From Astragalus membranaceus (taxonomy: Eukaryota; Streptophyta; Magnoliopsida; Fabales; Fabaceae): 64,000 bases of DNA. Shown here piece after piece: positions 51,555 to 62,819 of this stretch; the stretch's first letter is position 1; every line of letters starts with the position of its first letter. A program made the position numbers and the translations under genes. Where the stretch lies: contig CM076849.1 of the NCBI GenBank assembly GCA_039519185.1, positions 32,359,109 to 32,423,108 on the forward strand. Direction: 5' to 3'. The notes under the pieces were generated by a model. That model was not told where the DNA came from. It saw nothing but the letters and a program-made list of their open reading frames with translations, and did not search any database.

Positions 51555-51895
51555 TGTTCTGTACCGTATCTCTGGACTTGTATCCGATCTTAGACACAAG
51601 GTCTGATCCGAGATAGTTCGTAGTAAATGGTCTTGATCAACCGAGCTCTGTATCCGATCCGGGGTAGGTGGTACCTGCGAGGACACTATGACGCTCAGGT
51701 CAGCTAGAGAACTAATTAGAGGTAAGATTGTAGGAAAGAGTGTGTACCTTGAGCATTGCATTGAATGCTTATTTATAGGTTTTGGGAATCAAGGTGAACC
51801 ATTGGATCTAGGTCTTTGATCTCCACCATTGGTTAATGGATCTCTGCCTTTTGGCATTGGGCCTTAGTATTGAGGATTGAGCCCAATCCGTAACA
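51555..51895 (-). repeat. 5' LTR of gag-only element 2
   Basis: TGTTCTGTACCG to CCGTAACA. Contains a minus-strand TATA box (TATTTATA at 51770-51777 on the plus strand). Confidence 0.9.
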
Positions 51896-52221
51896 AAAAC
51901 CCTATCATGCAGCGCTGCGCCCCATTGGCCATTATGAGGCGCTTCATTTGTTATGTTACTGCATACTTTTGTGGCTTGAAGTAGTTTTCTAAATAGGCGG
52001 CTAATAGTTATTTGTCAAGTAATTTTAAGTTCACCTAGTTTTTGGACCGTTATGCTGAATGACCCCTCTTCCTCGTTACTAGTTTTAGAAATGCAGCCAT
52101 ATGATTTCACTCGAATAGCCTGAGGATGAATTTACGAGTTATATGTAAATCTTATTTGATATTAGTCTTATGAAGATTTATTTTAATTTTCTTAAGTTCA
52201 TTATTACTTGGGTTATATAGA

Positions 52222-52230
52222 ATGACAACT
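52222..52230 (+). pseudogene. First three codons of MYB-like pseudogene A, cut off by the Reina-like insertion
   Basis: ATGACAACT matches the start of copy B at 60564. The next codon (CGT) is found at 58336, after the retrotransposon and its duplicated CAACT. Confidence 0.7.
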
Positions 52231-52547
52231 TGATAGACTACACTAAGCTAATCACTAGATCTAGGGTTGCAAGAGAAGAAATAAACATAAAACAACTTCT
52301 GATATTTCATACCCTCAAAGGATGCAGCATTACATCTTAAATACTTAGGGTTTCTAAGACTGCTGGGTCACACATCAGACATATGGGCCACAGGCCACTT
52401 AAGGTCCATACAAACGAAAATAAATAAAAGAGGGACAATGTCCATTGCTAATTACACCATAATAATTACTGAATGAAGCCTTTCAGCCATCCTGGCTTTT
52501 GGGTCACACGAATGGGCCTGTTGGGTACCACTATTGGGTTGCTAACA
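52231..52547 (-). repeat. 3' LTR of the Reina-like element
   Basis: TGATAGACTACAC to GGTTGCTAACA. The integrase frame runs through its edge and stops inside it at 52466. Confidence 0.93.
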
Positions 52548-55500
52548 TTACTCCCGGGTCCATTGAGAACCTTGTCCTCAAGGTTCAGGACGCTACGTGG
52601 CACGTTGGGAGTGGCTGGGGCAGAATCCAATGCGCCAACTAGCGTTGAAGGCGACGCGTCCAGCAAGGCAGGATTTTGAAACAACGGTTCAGATGAGGCG
52701 CAAGCGTTGCGTGTCACGTTGGGAGTGGTTGGGGCAGGATCCACTGTGTTAACCGGTGTGGGGAATGGTGCATCCAGCAAAGCAGAATTTTGTATCAACG
52801 GATCAGATGAGGCGTGCAGGGAGTCGTTGGAATCCAACGGTCTGCAGAGAGGCGCGCTGTTCCGTGGCAGGGACGCAGGCGTGTCAGCTGTCCGTGGCAG
52901 GAGAGCAGGCGTGTCAGCAGAGGGACGCGACGTGTCCATCAGAGCGGACTTGGGAAAGAGGAAATTTGCTGGATTTGAATTTGCATTGAGTTCCGAATCT
53001 TGAACCAACGGTCCTGACGAGGCGCGTTGCGCAAAGCGTTGATCCGACGGTGCGCAGAAGGGGGCGTTGTCCCGAGGGAGTGCGACAGGTGCGCGTGGGC
53101 CTGCTGTAGCAGGCAGCGTCAGCGCCTTTCCAGGCGCGTGGGGCAGCATTTCAAACGTCTCCGTATTTCTTTTTGCAATCAACGGTTGGGCTCGCGCAGA
53201 ATTAGCTTGGGAAGTGGTGTTTTCATCCAACGGTTCAGAAGTTGTAGGGGAGGGTGAAGTGTTTATATTGTACTTAGTTGCACAAGTCACATTATTTCCT
53301 TCAGTTAAAGATCTTAGCTGCTCTTCTGTCTTCCCATTCACACCAAACTCGTTGCTCTCTCTGTCTTCTTCAGACTTTCCTTCTCCTTCTGCTAAGTCCG
53401 TAATATCCAAACCATTTCCCTTATCCTCAAGTTCCTCAAGATTATGAGCTTGAAAATCACCTCCGAAATAGGGACGTAACTGAGAAACGTGAACCACTGG
53501 GTGAATACAAGATTCAGGGGGAAGTTCCAGTTCATATGCTACATTCCCAATGCACCGGAGAACCTTAAATGGGCCGTAGTAACGCTTGGTCAGCTTCTCT
53601 GAGGATCTGCGTGCAACAGTTTGCTGGCGGTAAGGGTGTAAACACAGAAGAGCTAGATCTCCAATGTTGAAGGTATAGTCCCTCCTTTTCTTGTTGGCTT
53701 GGTCTACCATTCTTTGTCTGCTTGTTTTTAAGTTCTCCTTCAACGCTTTCAGTATCTCTTGTCTCTGTTGCAGAGTGGACTCCAGGTTGTCAAGGTCTGT
53801 TGCACCTGTAACATAATCTGGAACTGCTGGTGGTGGTCGGCCGTAGAGAGCCTGGAAGGGCGACATCTGAATGGCCGAATGAAAAGAGGAGTTATGCCAA
53901 TACTCTGCAAGATGCAGGAACTTAAACCATTTACAAGGGTGATCACTCGTGAAACAACGAAGATACGTCTCTAGGGAGCGGTTGACGACCTCAGTTTGGC
54001 CATCGGTCTCAGGGTGATAAGCAGTGCTGTACTTTAGAGTTGTTCCCTGCACGCGAAAAAGTTCTTTCCAGAAGCTGCTTAAAAATAAGGGGTCTCTGTC
54101 AGATATGATGGATTTAGGGATGCCATGGAGTCGGCAGATCTTGACTGACAATCTAGTGGCGAGATCTACTGCAGAGTATCTGGTTGGTAGTGCTATGAAG
54201 TGAACAAACTTTGTGAGTCTGTCGCAAATCACCCAGATGGCAGTGTGTCCAAAAGAGTTTGGAAGGTGAGTTATGAAGTCCATTGTAAGTTCTTCCCAAG
54301 CCTGATTTGGTGATGGCAATGGTTGAAGTAACCCTTGTTTTTTTTGTGGTAGGTACTTGTTCTGCTGACAAGTGGTGCAGTGCTTGATGAAGAGTTTAAC
54401 ATCTCTATGAATTCCTGGCCATGAAAAGGAAGCAGAGAGTCTTGCCAAAGTGGGTTTAACACCTGAATGACCGGCTACTGGGGTGCTGTGATATTCTTGC
54501 AGAAGTACCTTCCGTAGATCTGCCGAGTCAGGTATGAAAAGTTTGCCCTTGTAATAGATCAAGTCATTTGAGTAACTATAGTCGTTCTTCATGTCTGTTT
54601 CTGATGTTCACTGCTGAACTAATTCCTTTCCCTTGTCATCCATCTTGTAATACTTTTGGAGTTGAGCAATAAGCGTCGGAATTGGAGAAGAGATTGCGGA
54701 GAGCAGTGTTGCATCTTATGTATATTTGCGGCTAAGTGTGTCGGCAACCAGATTAGACTTGCCAGGTTTGTAGTAAATATCAAAACTGAACTCTTGTAAC
54801 TTAAATGCCCATTTCTGTTGTTCTGGTGTTTGAATCTTCTGAACAAGGAGGCTCTTAAGGCTCTTCTGATCTGTGTAAAGGTGAAAATGCCGTCCTAAGA
54901 GGTACTGACGCCATTTTTTTATTGCTTCAGTGACTGCAAACATTTCCCGCACATACACTGAGGCAGCTTGCATCCGAGGACACATCTTTTTACTGAAGAA
55001 GGCTAAGGGGTGACCATCTTGGGAGAGAACAGCACCAATGGCAGCAGCGGAGGCATCTATTTCAACCACAAAGACCTTGGTAAAATCAGGGAGAGCAAGC
55101 ACTGGCACTGATGTAATTTTCTGTTTTAACTCTGTAAATGCCACTTCGGCATCTGTACTCCATGTAAACTTAGTGGAACGCAACAAATCGGTGAGAGGAG
55201 CGGCGAGAGAGGCGTAGTGACGCACAAATCGTCTATAGAATCTGGTGAGGCCTAAAAATCCCCTGAGTGCCGTGAGTGAATGTGGCTTTGGCCAGTCTAG
55301 TATAGCTTAAACTTTATCAGGATCTGGGGATACACCATTAACAGAAATAACATGGCCTAGGTAATGAACAACATCAACTGCAAAAACACACTTAGACAAC
55401 TTTGCAACAAAATGATGGGTCTGAAGTAAATCTAAAACAAGTCTTAAATGAAGTAGATGATCAGATAAACATCGACTATAGATTAAAATATCATCAAAGA

Positions 55501-57989
55501 AAACCAGAACAAACCGTCGTAAGAAAGGTCTTAGTAAATCGTTCATTGCTGATTGAAATGTAGACGGCGCGTTAGAGAGCCCAAAAGGCATGACTAAGAA
55601 CTCGTAATGTCCGTCAAAAGTGCGAAAAGCTGTTTTATGAGTATCTTCTGGTGCAACCCGAATCTGGTGATAACCTGAGCGTAGATCTGTCTTGGTGAAT
55701 ATTTTAGCTGAGCAAGGTTCATCAAGAAGCTCATCGATAGTGAGGATTGGGAATCTGTCCTTAACAGTGACTGCATTTAGTGCTCTGTAGTCAACACAAA
55801 ACCTCCAAGTTCCATCTTTCTTCTTAACCAAAAAAACTGGGGAGGAGTAAGGGCTATTACTAGGGACAATAGTGCCTTCTTGTAACATGTCATGGATTAG
55901 GGAGGTCATAGCTTCTTTTTGAGAGTGAGGGTAATGATAGGGTTTGACGTTGATGGGGTGTGTGTTTGGGAGTAGTGGAATGTGGTGGTCATGAGGTCTG
56001 GGGGGTGGTAGGCCGTGTGGCTCTTGGAAAACAGTTGGGTAGTTTTGGAGTATAGAGTGAATCTCAGGTGATAGGGTATGGGCTATTGAGTCAATGAGGT
56101 TGTTGGTGGTTTTGTGGGGGTTTAAGGCTCTGTCATTGGGCTCAAAGCTTAGGAGGTGAAGTGAGGCAATTGAGTCTGTATGTAGTAGGTGGCAGAGTTG
56201 GTGATAGGTAGTTTGGGCTGGGTTGGGTTTAGGTTCTCCCTTTAGTGTGATGGGCTCATTATTGTGTTGGAAAGTGATTGATGGTATGGAGAAATCTGCC
56301 TGAATTGGGCCCAAGGTTCTAAGCCATTCCATCCCAAGGACTACATCAGCACCTTCAATTGGGAGTAAGTAAAATGTCTGGTTTTGTAGGTTGATAGGAA
56401 CGTCATTACAAATCCCTTCACATTGTAAGTGGGAACCATTTCCAACCATGACAGAAAATGCTGGGATTTTTGAAGTGGGCAGTTTCAAATGCTCAGCAAT
56501 TCTTGGTTGGAGTATGTTATGTGTGCTCCCAGTGTCAACTAGAACCATAACTATCAGTCCACCAATTAGGCCGTAAAACCTGAGTATTTGAGGGGCAAAT
56601 TGACCTGTTAGAGCCTGAGGTGATAGTTGAAAGTAAATTTCCTCTGGTCCACTTTCAATTTCTTCATTTTGAGATTCAGTGGGGTCTAGTTCTTCACCTT
56701 CCTCAAGCATGAGTAAGAGATATCGACCACTAGCACATTTATGCCTCGGAACAAACTTTTCATCACAATTGTAACATAGACCTTGAGCACGGCGTTCTTC
56801 CCGTTGGGCTGGACTGATGCGCCTTATAGAGTATTTAGGTTGGTTTGGTTTTGGTGTGTTTGGGGTGTTTTGGGTGGTAGGTGTAGTGGTTGGGTGTTGG
56901 GAGGGCTTGTGTGAAGGTGGGTTTGTGTTTGAGGTTTGGCCATAGGTTTGGGGAAAGGGCCTGGAGAATTTGGGTTTGGTGGCTTTAATCTTATCCTCAA
57001 TGAGTTTGGCTAGACCAATAGCTTGAGAAATTGAATAGGGTCGTTGTATGGCTATTTCATTTCTGATTTCTGGGTTTAAGCCCGAGATAAAACAGTTTAA
57101 AATCGCATCAGGTGGTAGCCCTAAGACTCTATTTCCCAATTTCTCAAAGTTAGCTTGGTATTCAGCAACAGACTCAGTTTGTCTAAGCTTAAAAAGTTGG
57201 GCTTGGTGATTTTCATAGGTAGAGGGACCAAACCTTAGCTCTAGCGCTCTAGCAAAGGTTGTCCAATCAGCAAGTTGGCTGTTGTGATGCATCCATTTAA
57301 ACCAACTAAGTGCTTCCCCTTTCATATAAAATGAAACCATCGGCAAACGATTTAAGATTGGAATGTTGTAAAAGGAAAAAATCTGCTCAGCTTGGAACAA
57401 CCATTCCAAAGGATCTGTTCCATAAAAAATTCTCATTTCTACTTTTGGTTGTCTATAAGAGATTTGAGGGGTAGTTTGGGAAAACTGTGGGGAGTACATC
57501 TGCTGCATAAAATTAGGAAACATATTATGGTATGGTGGGGGGTTGTATTGGGGAAATTGGGGAAATGTAGGGTAGGATGTTGTTCCATATATGTTGGGGG
57601 GTGGTGGGGGTGGTGGTTCAGATCCAGCAAGGGAAATAGTGGGTTGACTCGAGGTGGCTTGAGTCAAAACTGAGTATTGGGGTAGAAACAGTGTGGGTAA
57701 CAGCATGTTCATAACCAGGGGGTATTATAGGGGAAAAGGGGGTACCTGATGAAGGAGAGTGCTGTTGTGCAGGAATCCTGTCATTAATCAGTTTTGTGAG
57801 TGTCTCAAAACGTGAATCCATGAGCTGTTGTTGATTATCCAGCCTTGTATTCACAGTACCCAGCTGTTTGCCCGGTTGTTGTTCAAGCTGCTGGTTGTTT
57901 TCATGGAGGACAGCATCCATATGTTGATAGGAAGCTTGAATGGCATCATCAAGATCCTTGGATGTTGGGTTGGTAGCTTTTGGAGGCAT
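52466..57989 (-). pseudogene. gag-pol of the Reina-like element
   Basis: Starts MPPKATNPTSKDLDD at 57989. A frameshift near 57700 splits early Gag; stops lie at about 55304, 54718 and 54610. In order: Gag core (FYMKGEALSWFKWMH), knuckle CYNCDEKFVPRHKC, protease VLVDTGSTHNIL, RT (SPVFLVKKKDGTWRFCVDYR and active site FFDDILIYS), RNase H (DASAAAIGAVLSQDG). Integrase follows with zinc site HSGVKP...HCTTCQQNKY and D-D-E residues in TMDFITHLP, IISDRDPLF and HPETDGQTE. After HVSQLRPYFGG a 330-residue extension replaces the expected chromodomain. The first part is about 800 aa, integrase part 708 aa. Confidence 0.92.
52590..52820. repeat. Coding tandem repeat (about 119-bp unit, two copies) in the integrase extension
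   Basis: Two units share GTCACGTTGGGAGTGG-TGGGGCAG, GC(A/G)TCCAGCAA-GCAG and CAACGG-TCAGATGAGGCG in that order. A shorter repeat (GCAGGCGTGTCAGC) follows at 52878-52920. On the coding strand they give repeated ASS-PL-Q-(S/P)-LLDA motifs. Confidence 0.8.
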
Positions 57990-58013
57990 TGAGAAACAGA
58001 ATGAAAGCACCAA

Positions 58014-58330
58014 TGATAGACTACACTAAGCTAATCACTAAATCTAGGGTTGCAAGAGAAGAAATAAACATAAAACAACTTCTGATATTTCATACCCTCA
58101 AAGGAGGCAGCATTACATATTAAATACTTAGGGTTTCTAAGACTGCTGGGTCACACATCAGACATATGGGCCACAGGCCACTTAAGGTCCATACAAACAA
58201 AAATAAATAAAAGAGGGACAATGTCCATTACTAATTACACCATAATAATTACTGAATGAAGCCTTTCAGCCATCCAGGCTTTTGGGTCACACGAATGGGC
58301 CTGTTGGGTACCACTATTGGGTTGCTAACA
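58014..58330 (-). repeat. 5' LTR of the Reina-like element
   Basis: 317 bp, TGATAGACTACAC to GGTTGCTAACA; the PBS on the minus strand follows at 58013 downward (ATTGGTGCTTTCATTC). Confidence 0.93.
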
Positions 58331-58335
58331 CAACT

Positions 58336-59150
58336 CGTGTCAACAAGAGAGCTATTGTGGATCCTTCTTCATTTAACGATGGAAATAGGAAATTGAAAGC
58401 TGGTTGGGATCATAAGCAACTTAATCATTTGTGCAAAAATGCTTGGATTGATTTTCCAAAGGGGAACGCCTTAGTATTAGTTTTACGAAAAAATGGTGGA
58501 AATGTATTATTTCCAAATTTGAAGAATTGAATGGAAGGAAATATGACGAGACTAAGCTAAATAATATGTATGATAGTCTAAGAAAGGATTGACGAGCATA
58601 GCATAACTTATTTGGGAAAGAGACTGGATTAGAGTGGGATCCGGTGAAAAATACAGTTGATACTCCAAATAAGTGGTGGGAGAGCAAGCAACTGGTATAT
58701 CTTAATGAAATTTAGTGTTTTCTAAGACTTACACTTTATGTTTATTGTTTATTATATAATGTTGAGCTATATGCATGCAGGAAAATCCATTATACAGAAA
58801 ATTTAGGGATAAGGGATTCCATTTGCTCCCCAGTTAACCATGGTTTTCAAAGATGTAGTGGCTAATGGAGAGTTCATGTTTGCACCATCATATGTAGAAT
58901 CGTTATCAAATGATCCTAATGACGATGATGATGGATATCACCCATGCCTATTATCCTAGACATGGAAGAAGACTCGGGTGATAGTGAAAATGCAAGTGTT
59001 GGGTCAACACATGAGTTTAATTTGCAAATAATGGGATGAATTTTTCACAAAAAGCCGTTAGCCAAAAGAGTGGTGAAAAGAGAAAGAACTATTAGAGCTC
59101 AAAAGACAAGTAAGAAAAATGGAAATGCCTCCTCAAAGATAGTTGAAGAA
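58336..59150 (+). pseudogene. MYB/SANT-like (LIMYB-type) pseudogene A, body
   Basis: Continues from the ATG at 52222. Exon 1 contains NDGNRKLKAGWDHK and, after frameshifts, KFEELNGRKYDE, the trihelix/Myb-like fold found in L10-interacting MYB proteins and related transposon-derived regulators. After an intron of about 95 bp ending ATGCATGCAG near 58781, exon 2 matches NPLY-KFR-KG and FKDVVANGEFMFAPSYVES of copy B, then an acidic DDDDGYH stretch. Stops, frameshifts and the 6.1-kb insertion after codon 3 exclude function. Confidence 0.7.
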
Positions 59151-59485
59151 GTGTTCATGTTATATACTGGTGTGGGAGGAATATATTTTCCAGCAGCCTT
59201 CAAGGCTTCTACTTTAGCCAAATGCCTAACACGATCTTTTTTGAGTTTCTCGATGTTTTCATCCAAGCATTTTTCTATAGTTACAAGTCCCTTGACTTTA
59301 CTGTTTATCTCTTCCTCTTCAAACACTGTTTGATTAACTGGATGATGTGGAGGCATAATCACGTTGAAAGCTGGTGGTTGTACAAAACCAGATGACCCAG
59401 CATCAAACTTCTGTCTTGCTACTCTTTGAGTTGGCTCAAAATCTGCCACAAACTCAGCTAATATCTTAACTCCATTCTTAATCAT
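59099..59485 (-). CDS. Unknown coiled-coil protein fragment, antisense end of locus copy A
   Basis: A 128-residue open frame on the minus strand with believable composition. It has a predicted helical, charged segment (EEEEINSKVKGLVTIEKCLD, then NIEKLKKDRVRHLAKVEALK) and a short Pro-rich tail. Copy B holds the same stretch (61340-61583) but frameshifted. I do not recognise the family. The 3' part overlaps the downstream region of the MYB-like pseudogene. It may be an exon of an old gene or of a transposon ORF. Confidence 0.35.
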   Translation of the reverse strand: MIKNGVKILAEFVADFEPTQRVARQKFDAGSSGFVQPPAFNVIMPPHHPVNQTVFEEEEINSKVKGLVTIEKCLDENIEKLKKDRVRHLAKVEALKAAGKYIPPTPVYNMNTSSTIFEEAFPFFLLVF

Positions 59486-59499
59486 TTGACATTAAAAGG

Positions 59500-59790
59500 A
59501 ACTCATTCTATAATGCAAGCTCTTGGAGCTTGTTTTAGGCCATAAAGAGCCTTTTTAAGTCTGAAGACTAGCGTCTTCAAAACTTGGTGGTTGTTTAAGT
59601 ACACCTCTTCATTTAGGAAACCATTCAAAAAATCACTTATCTCATCCATTTGATATAAAACTATATTATGAAAAACTATATTATGATTAGAAGCAAATGT
59701 TAATAAAATGCGTATAGCTTTTAATCTACCGGAGCAAAAGTTTCATAATACTCTATACCTCCTTCTTGAAAATACCCTTGATCCATTAAC
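59500..59790 (-). pseudogene. Copia reverse transcriptase fragment
   Basis: Minus-strand reading gives QMDEISDFLNGFLNEEVYL and RLKKALYGLKQAPRA, the hallmark motifs of copia RT (the DV-x-AFLNG and ALYGLKQ-P-RAW blocks). It is preceded by AIRILLTFASNHNI. The fragment is only about 95 codons and has stops. No LTRs border it. It lies at the junction between the two copies of the duplicated locus. Confidence 0.85.
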
Positions 59791-60563
59791 TTTGTCTGAT
59801 TCCTACTACTTTTATTCCCCTAAATTCAGCACATACTTCTTGCAACGTAGGTGTCATTAATATATTGTTTACGTAATTGTTTGTTTGGCGGACAATTTTA
59901 GCTCTCTTTAATTCTACCTATGTGTGTTAAATTTTTAATAATCTATCTCCTTTCTCAAGTTTTTTCATTTTTTCAAACCATCATTTGGAAGGAATACAGT
60001 CCCAACAACTTGTTCCGTGAAGTTACCAGGTAAGCCCTTAAAATGTTTGACAAAATGTTTGTAAGAGAAAAATCAGTGTTTCTGCTATTGCTCTTACTGC
60101 ATCTTTTTTTCATTTTAGAAATTTAAGATACTTATGTGATCTATGTATTACTCCATATTTTCTTAATGATACTGGATGGTTCCTCATCATGTTACTGCAC
60201 ATTTTTTTTATGTTACTGGATATTTGTTATGTGTTAAAAACCTCATCATGCAGTGTTGCGCTTCATTGGCCGTTATGCGGCGCTTCATTTGTTATGTTAC
60301 TGCATACTTGTGTGGCTTGAAGTAATTTTCTGAATTGGTGATTAATAGTTATTTCTCAAGTAATTTTAAGTTCACCTAGTTTTTGGACTGTTATGCTGAA
60401 TGACTCTCTCTTCCACATTACCAGTTTTATGAATGCAGCCATATGATTTCACTTGAATAGACAAGGGATGAATTTATGAGTTATATGTAAACCTTATTGA
60501 ATATTAGTCTTATTAAGATTTATTTTAATTTTCTTAAGTTCATTATTACTTGGTCTATATAGA

Positions 60564-61286
60564 ATGACAACTCGTGTTGGAGCTATTGTGGATCCTCCTT
60601 CAATTAACGATGGAGATAGGAAATTGAAAGTTGTTTGGGATCATAAAGCAACTATGTATTTTGTGCATACATACTTGGATCAAGTTTCCAAGGGGGAACC
60701 ATCTTGGTACTAGTTTTACGAAAAAAATGGTGGAAATATATTATTTCCAAATTTGAAGAATTGAATGGAAGGAAATATGACAAGAAAGCTAAAGAATATG
60801 TATCTGAGAAAGGAATGACGGACATGGTACAACTTATTTGGCAAAGAAACTGGATTAGGGTGAGATCCTATGAAAAATACAGTTGATTCTCTCCTGATGA
60901 GTAGGGGGAGAGAAACTGATATCTCTTGATGAAATTTAGTGTTTTTTAAGACTTACACATTATATTTATTGTTTATTATATAATGTTGAACTATGAGCAT
61001 GCAGCAAAACCCTTTATATGGCAAATTTAGGTATAAGGGACTTCCATTTGTTCCCCAGATAACCTTGCTTTTCAAAGATGTAGTGGCTAATGGAGAGTTC
61101 ATGTTTGCACCATCATATGTAGAATCGTTACAAAATGATCCTAATGACGATGATGATGGATATCACCTATGCCTAGATAATAGTGTCCTAGACATGGAAG
61201 AAGGCTCGGGTGATAGTGAAAATGCAAGTGTTGGGTCAACACATGAGTTTGCAAATATTGGGATGAATTCTTTCGAGAGCTGTTAG
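60564..61286 (+). pseudogene. MYB/SANT-like (LIMYB-type) pseudogene B
   Basis: ATG at 60564 opens MTTRVGAIVDPPSINDGDRK, then WDHKATMYFVHTYLDQVSKG with the conserved Trp and helix of the Myb/SANT-like domain. A stop at about 60707 and frameshifts follow; the other frames continue KKWWKYIISKFEELNGRKYD. Exon 2 (from about 61005, after ATGAGCATGCAG) is open: NPLYGKFRYKGLPFVPQITL, FKDVVANGEFMFAPSYVES, and an acidic tail, stop at 61284-61286. It has suffered less than copy A and kept its insertion sites empty. Confidence 0.7.
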
Positions 61287-61583
61287 CCAAAAGAGTGGTG
61301 AAAAGAGAAAAAGAACTACTAGAGCTCAAAAGACAAGTAAGAAAAATGGAAATGCCTCCTCAAAGATAACTGAAGAAGTGTCCATGTTATATACTGGTGT
61401 GGAGGAATATATTTTCCAGCAGTCTTCAAGGCTTCTACTTCATCCAAATGCCTAACAAGATCTTTTTGAGTTTCTCAGTGTTTTCATCCAAGCGTTGTTT
61501 CTCTATAGCTGCAAGAACCTCGACTTTACTGTTTATCTCCTCTTCTTCAAACAGTGTTTGATTAACCGGATGATGTGGAGGCA

Positions 61584-62766
61584 GGAGGTTTCAGTACCAT
61601 TAATTGTCTCGTTGAGACCAGACGATGGTAAACAGAAAATGACGTCGTCAGAAGGCCATTTTGCTTCTGAAGTCTGTTCATCCGCTTCTGTTTAAGATAG
61701 ACATATATATGTTCCGCACACTTAAACAAAACATTATGATAAAATTATTCATTTTATATTATTTGTTATCTTCAAAATTATTATGGTTTATTGTTTATGG
61801 ATCCACTTGGTTTCAACGCAATGTTGTGATCTCATTAAATTATTCATCACATACCAAGGAGCTCTCCTCTTTTCAGTACACTTGTTACACCTGATAAAAT
61901 ATTGAAGATGAATAAATACATATTAGCTCCAAGCTTTGTAATGTGCATACTTTAAGATCATGTCATGCTTGTATCCCCCAAGCATTAGCACTCAACTCCA
62001 ACATATGACCACGCAAAATTACCTCAAAGTTCAGATCATGTCATATTTCTATCCCAAGCGCTATTGCTCACAATTAAAAGAGATCATGGTTAGAAAACTT
62101 CTCAGCAAGAGAAACAGTATGGAGTATGGCGGTTGGAAAGGTGAGGTGAAGTCAACTCTATGCATCACATCATAAAATAGCAAAAGAAAGGAGATGGAAA
62201 ATGAGTGAAAAAACAAAAAAAAAATTACTAGTGAAATATCAATAAGGTAAGAAGTACACAAGTCTTGAAGCCTATTTCTATAATATTCAACATACACGTT
62301 TAGAGAGATTGGGTAATTCTCTAATCGGAGAAGCTTAATTGTATTTGAGGCAGTTACTTTATGTGCACAAAAGGGCCTACTCGGCATTACAATTCTAGTG
62401 GTGTTGAGATTTGAGAACATAGCATATGCGCGACTTGCAACACATAAGGAATGATATTAATGGATAAAATATAAACAACTGTTTATGGTGTGTAGTTATT
62501 TCTAAAATAATTTTTATGAGAATTCCACAGTATACTATTGTATTCTTTTCTTTACGTATTCACGGTGATAATTTCTTTGAACTAAATAGCCTTGCTGATA
62601 AGAGTAAATTAAAAAAAAACCAAGGAGATGGCATTTACTATAAGGGTAGAAAAATGGAAGACAACAAATGTAAAATACTAGCACATGAATGACACTCGTG
62701 CGAGAACTAGGAATATAAACTTGAACCCAACCAAACCAATGGTGTATACAATTATTCTCAGGCGGT
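61584..62766. other. Intergenic DNA downstream of PEPCK, no gene seen
   Basis: Homology between the duplicated loci stops at about 61583. The rest, up to the PEPCK 3' end, is AT-rich without recognisable coding, terminal repeats or RNA genes. Confidence 0.6.
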
Positions 62767-62767
62767 A

Positions 62768-62773
62768 TTTATT
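62768..62773 (-). terminator. Likely polyadenylation signal of PEPCK
   Basis: AATAAA on the minus strand, about 47 bases after the stop codon at 62820. Plant signals are loose, so cleavage could use another site. Confidence 0.45.
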
Positions 62774-62819
62774 CTACTATTCCCAATCCCAATCACACAC
62801 CACAACATTGCCTTCTGCT

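Larger units (their letters stand above)
49178..51895 (-). mobile_element. Gag-only LTR retrotransposon (TR-GAG type) 2
   Basis: LTRs of 339 bp (49178-49516) and 341 bp (51555-51895) with AAAAC duplications (49173-49177, 51896-51900). The empty site lies at about 60231-60245 in the second copy of the locus. PBS and PPT are the same as in element 1, and both LTRs share the GGTGGTACCTGC...ACGCTCAAGTCAG block with element 1. LTRs differ at several positions and gag is broken, so this copy is older. No pol genes. Confidence 0.93.
52231..58330 (-). mobile_element. Nearly complete Ty3 chromovirus of Reina type
   Basis: Two 317-bp LTRs (52231-52547 and 58014-58330) differ at six positions by my count (about 2%), with CAACT duplications (52226-52230, 58331-58335). 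Gag, protease, RT, RNase H and integrase follow in the Ty3 order on the minus strand, broken by a frameshift and three stops. Short LTRs, the knuckle CYNCDEKFVPRHKC and the PBS ATTGGTGCTTTCATTC suggest the Reina clade. It is the only element here with a full set of enzymes, though inactive. Confidence 0.93.
48597..61583. repeat. Tandem duplication of a MYB-like locus: copy A expanded by insertions, copy B compact
   Basis: Copy A runs 48597-59350 with three insertions, plus a copia fragment at its right end. Copy B runs from about 59805 to 61583. Matching landmarks include CCCCTAAA-TCAGC-CATACTTCTTGCAA (48607/59817), TTATGTGTTAAAAACC (49166/60231), GGCGCTTCATTTGTTATGTT (51937/60279) and the ATG of the gene (52222/60564). 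Copy B keeps the empty sites of the SINE, the gag-only element and the Reina-like element found in copy A. Confidence 0.9.

Noticed and set aside
52473..53447. Several plus-strand frames of 68-126 residues
   Set aside because: They are shadows of the repeated integrase extension, which is open and continuous on the minus strand.
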